Below, one piece after another: positions 55,131 through 64,000 of a stretch of 64,000 bases of DNA (within the stretch, counting starts at the first letter, position 1; the number at the start of each line of letters is the position of its first letter). The stretch is taken from contig CM072523.1 in assembly GCA_036898135.1 (NCBI GenBank), positions 3,177,459-3,241,458 of the forward strand, in the 5' to 3' direction. The notes under the pieces were generated by a model, which worked only from the letters and a program-made list of their open reading frames with translations, made no database searches and had not been told where the DNA came from. The translations under genes were made by a program, and so were the position numbers. The stretch comes from Oncomelania hupensis (lineage: Eukaryota; Mollusca; Gastropoda; Littorinimorpha; Pomatiopsidae).

Positions 55131-55585
55131 TCGTATCCTCCCGCATTTAGTGCACAATCTGCTGCCATCATCACAAGGGCACAAAATCAGCATTAATATC
55201 AGTTGCTAATGGCTCTCGTTAGTGCATGAGACTCTCCTCTGGTTCCCTGTAAACCACGGAATCCGGTCCAACATGCATGTAGGCGATAATGAGTGAATAT
55301 GCACGTGTGGCAGTCGACGTTGTAAACAGCGCAATTTGCATCCGGCCCAGACTCAGCAAACAAAGTCTGGAGGCCTTCAAACCATAGACGTCAAACGGAG
55401 AGAATTATGTCGTCAAACGCAGAGAATTACGACGTCAAACACAGAGAAGTGTGACGTCACAGGCATAGAATTATGAACCAAAGGTTTTAGAGACTGCGTC
55501 TTTCGCCAGGTACTGGGCTTTTTTTCTGGTCAGTGAAAGCAGTGACTGGTCTGCCTTCTTAGCCAAAGCGCGGCAGCCGTAAGAG
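55131..55585. other. No recognised gene
   Basis: A short array of related phrases (GTCAAACGGAGAGAATTATG, GTCAAACGCAGAGAATTACG, GTCAAACACAGAGAAGTGTG) forms a ~25-bp triplicate at 55388-55460. Confidence 0.5.
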
Positions 55586-55740
55586 CAACGCTATCCAGGA
55601 CAGGGGGAAACAGGAGTGATAGTGCATGCTAGATATATTTGGTCTTTCCGGCGCTCGCCCGTTCATGATCTTTAAAGTCTTTGCGGTGGAATGCGTGCGT
55701 ACACAGACTAAACCTCGGTTTATACTCTCATTCGCCAGCC
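55586..55740 (-). mobile_element. SINE family 1, internal fragment
   Basis: Reverse orientation, with the family core TAAACCTCGGTTTATACTCT, GGTGGAATGCGTGCG and CATGATCTTTAAAGTC. Confidence 0.65.
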
Positions 55741-56385
55741 TGAGGTCTACACTGCAGACTGGTAGTGACAGTTGGCCAAACGTACAGGACGGACAGAACC
55801 ACACATTAGCTGCGTTCATAATAGTTTCTCTATTTCTTAAGTAGTATTTGTTTGATTAGAATTTTATTATGATGGATTAAAGTTAGACACAGCGTGCCAG
55901 TACATTTAAAAATATATATGTTTAAGAAAAAAATGATGCGCTCAGCCCAAATAAATTAATCGAGCTTCGCAGAATAAAGTTATAGTAATTATTACATTAG
56001 CGTTACTGTTTTGGCGCAAATTACCTGTAGGTTAAGTTGTGCATAAAACTGTTGGAATTTTTAATTACTGGAAAGGTGGCCAGAGCGCTGGGTGATCCTA
56101 GGGCTTGCACTAATAACACACCGGGTGGGGGAGAGGGTAATATGCGATGAAAGAGTGGGGGGGGGGAGGGGCGAGATTTAAATGTGTGCTCAGTGACGCG
56201 CCAGACTGTAGAGCAAGTCCCCAGTTACCGCGCACAATATGGCGTAGACTTTGTGTTAGCAACATAATACATCATTACTGTACTGCCACTGTTGCAATTA
56301 TTACTGGGAATTCCGCTCATAACGTTGAGCTTATCGCAGACAGCGGAGTTCTGGCACAATACAAACAACAGAGCAGTTTTTATCG
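55741..56385. other. No recognised feature
   Basis: AT-rich sequence with a G run near 56157. Confidence 0.45.
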
Positions 56386-56389
56386 ATGC

Positions 56390-56815
56390 TCGTATTAGCA
56401 GCAGGGAAATATTTGATTTGTCTGACCACTAACATTCACCACAATCAATACAAAAACAATTGGAGTCTTTTTCAATGCTGACGTGACGATGTTATTTCTT
56501 GCACAGTATGGCCACCATGACCGCGCACTATGTTAATATACATTTACCTAGCGTTTGTCCAAGATCGGAATACTTTATTTTTTAAAGCCTAATTATAGAA
56601 TGATATTTAAAGATGATTGTCTGGCCGTGATGCTAATATAAAAAATACCCGGTCCGGAATTGCACACAACTGTTTGACTTGTCTGGCCACATTACAAACA
56701 TGACCCCAGCATATTGGTGCTAATATCAGATTATTGCTACCAGTGCGGACAATGAGATAGAAATGTTTGGTTTGTCTGACCGCATCGATCACAGCATATT
56801 GGACACCTTCCTACT
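56390..56815. repeat. Degenerate repeat with TTTGRYTTGTCTGRCC motif
   Basis: TTTGATTTGTCTGACCAC, TTTGACTTGTCTGGCCAC and TTTGGTTTGTCTGACCGC recur at about 56412, 56672 and 56766, the last two followed by CAGCATATTGG. It looks like an old tandem array. Confidence 0.45.
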
Positions 56816-56865
56816 AGGGTTCATTTTCCCTAATGTCTCTTTCCTGGTTATCTGCGGCGGTGGTG

Positions 56866-56946
56866 ATGATGATGATAATGATGATGATGATTTGTTATGC
56901 AGCATGTTCGGGATGCACACACACACACACACACAAAGAAAAATGT

Positions 56947-57023
<77 letters not shown>

Positions 57024-57300
57024 CATGGGTTGGTGGAAATAATAATGATGATGATGATCATGGTGGAAATAATAATGATGATGATGATCATGGTGGAAAT
57101 GATGATAATGATGATTTTGATGGATTGATGATGGTGGTAGGAATGATGATGATGGTGATGGAAATTATGATAATGATGATGCTGATGATGATGGGGTGAT
57201 GATGGGGGATAATGATGATGATCATGATGGAAATGATGATTGTGGTGAGGTGATGATGGTGGTGGGAATGGTGATAATGATGATGATGATGATGATGAAA
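56866..57300. repeat. (GAT)n and derived GAT-rich repeats
   Basis: Pure GAT run at 56947-57022, then ~30-bp units (CATGGTGGAAATAATAATGA) at 57024-57100 and degenerate GAT/GGT sequence to 57300. Confidence 0.95.
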
Positions 57301-57501
57301 CACATAACATAAGCTTGCAACGTGCATTGGTAGGGGGGGGGGGGGAGGGGGTTGTGGGATTATGTTACTGGGACCAAGGCAAACAGATGGAGAGTGATGG
57401 CCTTTCCTTGTCGGAAACCCGGAGCGTTTTGCTCATAGAACAGGCCACACGGCAGCGTGCAACAGGCAACTTTGATAGCAAAATGGTGTCTTCAGGTGAC
57501 C

Positions 57502-57632
57502 TAGGGCAGCGAGCCAGGTCAAATCAGCTGGGTTGATACTGGTCCGAGAACCTAGAGCCGTGACCTGACCCAGGGCAGCGAGCTAAATCAAATCAGCTGG
57601 GTTGATAACTGGTCTTAGAACCTAGAACATTA
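57502..57632. repeat. ~66-bp tandem duplication
   Basis: CAGGGCAGCGAGC...AAATCAGCTGGGTTGAT...ACTGGTC...AGAACCTAGA occurs twice in a row with a few differences. Confidence 0.8.
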
Positions 57633-58459
57633 CACAAGGACTAACATGAAAAATTATCCCTAAAAGTGGACACCGGCAGTATTGGTAAGGCAACATGTTG
57701 GTGGTAGTGCTGGACACAAGGGCACAATTGAAAATGCAACACTTTTCCTTATGCAATCAACCCTCTTTCTCATATAATCACTCATTTTGGTGTGTGGTAA
57801 AACTAGACCTAAACCCTGCAATTTGGGAGGCAAAAGCAGTGACCACATCGTCTTGAGCGAAGCAAAACTAGGCAGGAAACAAAAGTGGTCCCTTCAAACG
57901 CATTGATGAGGTTCAACGGTTTGAAGACTGTAAATTACAACTGGCTTTCGGAGACAACTCTTTTAGTGGGTTCAGATGTTGACAGCGAAAAAGTGTGCAG
58001 GGAGGGAGGGAGAGAGAGAGGGGGTGGGGGGGACGGGGGAAGATTTCATATGGAAGACAGTTCAGTGATGTTTGTTGTCGGTCTAATATATTTGATTTCG
58101 GGGAGATCTAATATGAGATATGTGTTTTCTAACCCTGATAAAGCGACAAAATTCAGTTGTGCTAACAAGAGCGGAACGGCAGGGCTTGAGGGGGGTGAAG
58201 ACAACGCGACTTCAGACGCTTGATAATAATATTAGCGCGCTGATTATGATGATGATGGTGCTAGGGATAAAAAACGGCGGCCATTTTGTGATAAGAGGTC
58301 GCTGTGGGTTGCAATGAGATTGTCATTGCGCAGCCTGATCGAGTGCACGTGCCCTGGGATGAGTGTGAGGGTACATTTAGAAGAGTGGGGGAGGGGGGAG
58401 GAGGGCGCGGGAGAATGAGAGGGAATGGATGGGGAGAGAAAAAAAGAGTGATGGGAAAG

Positions 58460-58466
<7 letters not shown>
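57633..58466. other. No recognised gene
   Basis: Ordinary sequence with a short G-rich patch near 58020. Confidence 0.45.

Positions 58467-58533
<67 letters not shown>
58467..58533. repeat. (GA)n microsatellite
   Basis: About 33 GA units. Confidence 0.95.
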
Positions 58534-58536
<3 letters not shown>

Positions 58537-59003
58537 TGGAGAGAACGAAAAAGCCAGAGGAAGAAAGAGAAGGAGGGATGGAAAGAACAAGAGGTAGGGA
58601 TAAAAAAATTCCAGATGAGTAAGAGAGAGAATAATTGTGAGGAGCGAGACAGAGACACAGAGGACGGGATGAATGGAAGGGGAGGAGAATTGTTTGCGGA
58701 CGTCCGTATTTGTTGTCTACTTATGGCCCAAAGTACAAATGAAAAGAGTTGTGCAATACTGTCTTTACCTGGACCTTGCAGTATGGTGTGTGGTCAAGCA
58801 ATCAGTGTAAAAGGTTAGCGCAACAACCAAAGCGAGTATTATGATAGTGTGCCATTATCAGCTACCGTTTGTTCAGTAATCAAACTATAATGTTTGTCCT
58901 ATTTGTGTAGGGGGTGGGGTTGACAGTGTGTGGGTTTATGTGGAGGTGGGCCTTGTATATATCTGTGTTCTCCGTGATAAAGCATTGGTGTTGCGTGTTT
59001 CAG
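58534..59003. other. Probable intron sequence upstream of the first visible exon
   Basis: Ends in GTTGCGTGTTTCAG, the splice acceptor of the exon at 59004. No earlier exon of the gene could be recognised in the window. Confidence 0.45.
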
Positions 59004-63353
<4,350 letters not shown>

Positions 63354-63572
63354 CCGTTTTCCCCCCCAACTCCACTTACCTCTCCACATCTTCCCCATCA
63401 TCATCATCATTGTGCTCCAGCTCCTTCTTGACGCCTTGCCCCACCTTACCACAGATCAGTCTGTTATGGCACTAATCAACTCTTTTTTTTTTCTTACCGC
63501 TGATCGACATTGAACTATTGGCCACGGGGAAATAGACGTGAATAACTATTTCTAAAGGGATGTACACGTCGA

Positions 63573-63578
63573 AATAAA
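63573..63578 (+). terminator. Polyadenylation signal of the glypican-like gene
   Basis: AATAAA 220 nt after the stop codon. Another AATAAA at about 63166 lies in the last intron and could serve an alternative 3' end. Confidence 0.5.
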
Positions 63579-64000
63579 TATTTCTTACCAGCTAGACACA
63601 GCTTTTTGTGTGTGTGTGTGAAGGGGTCTGTAAAGATGTTTTGTTTCAAATAGAAAACAATGATGATGACTTTGGAACAGAACGATGCATGACGATTCAT
63701 CACCTTTGTTGGAAGAGAGGAGTTTTTTGTGAATAACAAATTGTTTGTGCAGCTCGCGTTGCTACTTGTTGAAACCAACATTAGGATGTGTCATTCTAAC
63801 TTTTGGTGATCAACAAACAGTAACTCTTGTCGGCTAAATGTTGCTACTGTAAGATTAGATTAATTAATATATTTATTGAACGACACAGTGGGTTGTGTAC
63901 ATACAGCACACAGAAATCACAATGTAAACGTTTTACCGATAAATGGAGGTAGGACTTCATCGCGCAATTGCAATGCCGATAAATTATGTTAATCACCGTC
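63579..64000. other. Downstream sequence, no recognised feature
   Basis: Ordinary AT-rich sequence with a short GT tract at 63607-63620. Confidence 0.45.

Noticed and set aside
57315..57536. Possible upstream glypican exon (LCYWDQGK...SDGL resembles a glypican CWNG...GDGL phrase)
   Set aside because: The spacing and remaining residues do not fit, no splice signals were found, and the frame runs into a non-coding tandem duplication.

Overview
The window looks like eukaryotic nuclear DNA, and a large marine-invertebrate (lophotrochozoan, perhaps gastropod mollusc) genome is my best guess. Reasons: very sparse coding sequence, GT-AG introns, tRNA-derived SINEs, LTR retrotransposons, a Penelope-like relic, many (GA)n, (GAT)n and (ATT)n microsatellites and minisatellites, and no bacterial operon structure. 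The organism is an inference; nothing here identifies a species.

Layout. 1-8.6 kb: a retroposon copy with target-site duplication, SINE fragments, a 25-bp minisatellite, and single-copy sequence without recognisable genes. 8.6-17.8 kb: element A, an intact LTR retrotransposon on the minus strand, inserted into a 33-bp minisatellite that continues to 18.9 kb. 19-31 kb: a desert of tandem repeats (30-, 26-, 29-bp units, trinucleotide tracts, a degenerate ~110-bp array), one retroposon copy, a LINE 3' end and a complete SINE. 31.8-34.8 kb: two head-to-head SINEs, a hAT-like non-autonomous DNA transposon and an inverted pair of retroposon copies. 37.9-39.5 kb: a decayed Penelope-like reverse transcriptase. 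39.6-40.2 kb: a SINE interrupted by a 58-bp truncated retroposon. 42.7-51.9 kb: a solo LTR and, 37 bp further on, element B, a second intact LTR retrotransposon. 52-58.9 kb: repeats and single-copy sequence. 59.0-63.4 kb: the last three exons of the only recognisable host gene, a probable GPI-anchored proteoglycan core protein (glypican-like) on the plus strand.

The standout is that elements A and B each encode one unbroken gag-pol ORF (about 1500 residues) whose reverse transcriptase/RNase H is of Ty3/gypsy type but whose integrase lies BEFORE the reverse transcriptase, the order normal for Ty1/copia. That is the signature of the Gmr1-like group, which I recall as first described from deuterostomes. 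A and B are two different families of this group. Each has two nearly identical or identical LTRs, a 5-bp target-site duplication, a candidate tRNA primer site and a polypurine tract, so both look recently inserted and possibly still active. A diverged solo LTR of B's lineage shows older activity.

Smaller elements also give a coherent picture: several trinucleotide microsatellites are attached to SINE 3' ends, and one retroposon family is found in six copies with target-site duplications of 10-16 bp where they can be read.
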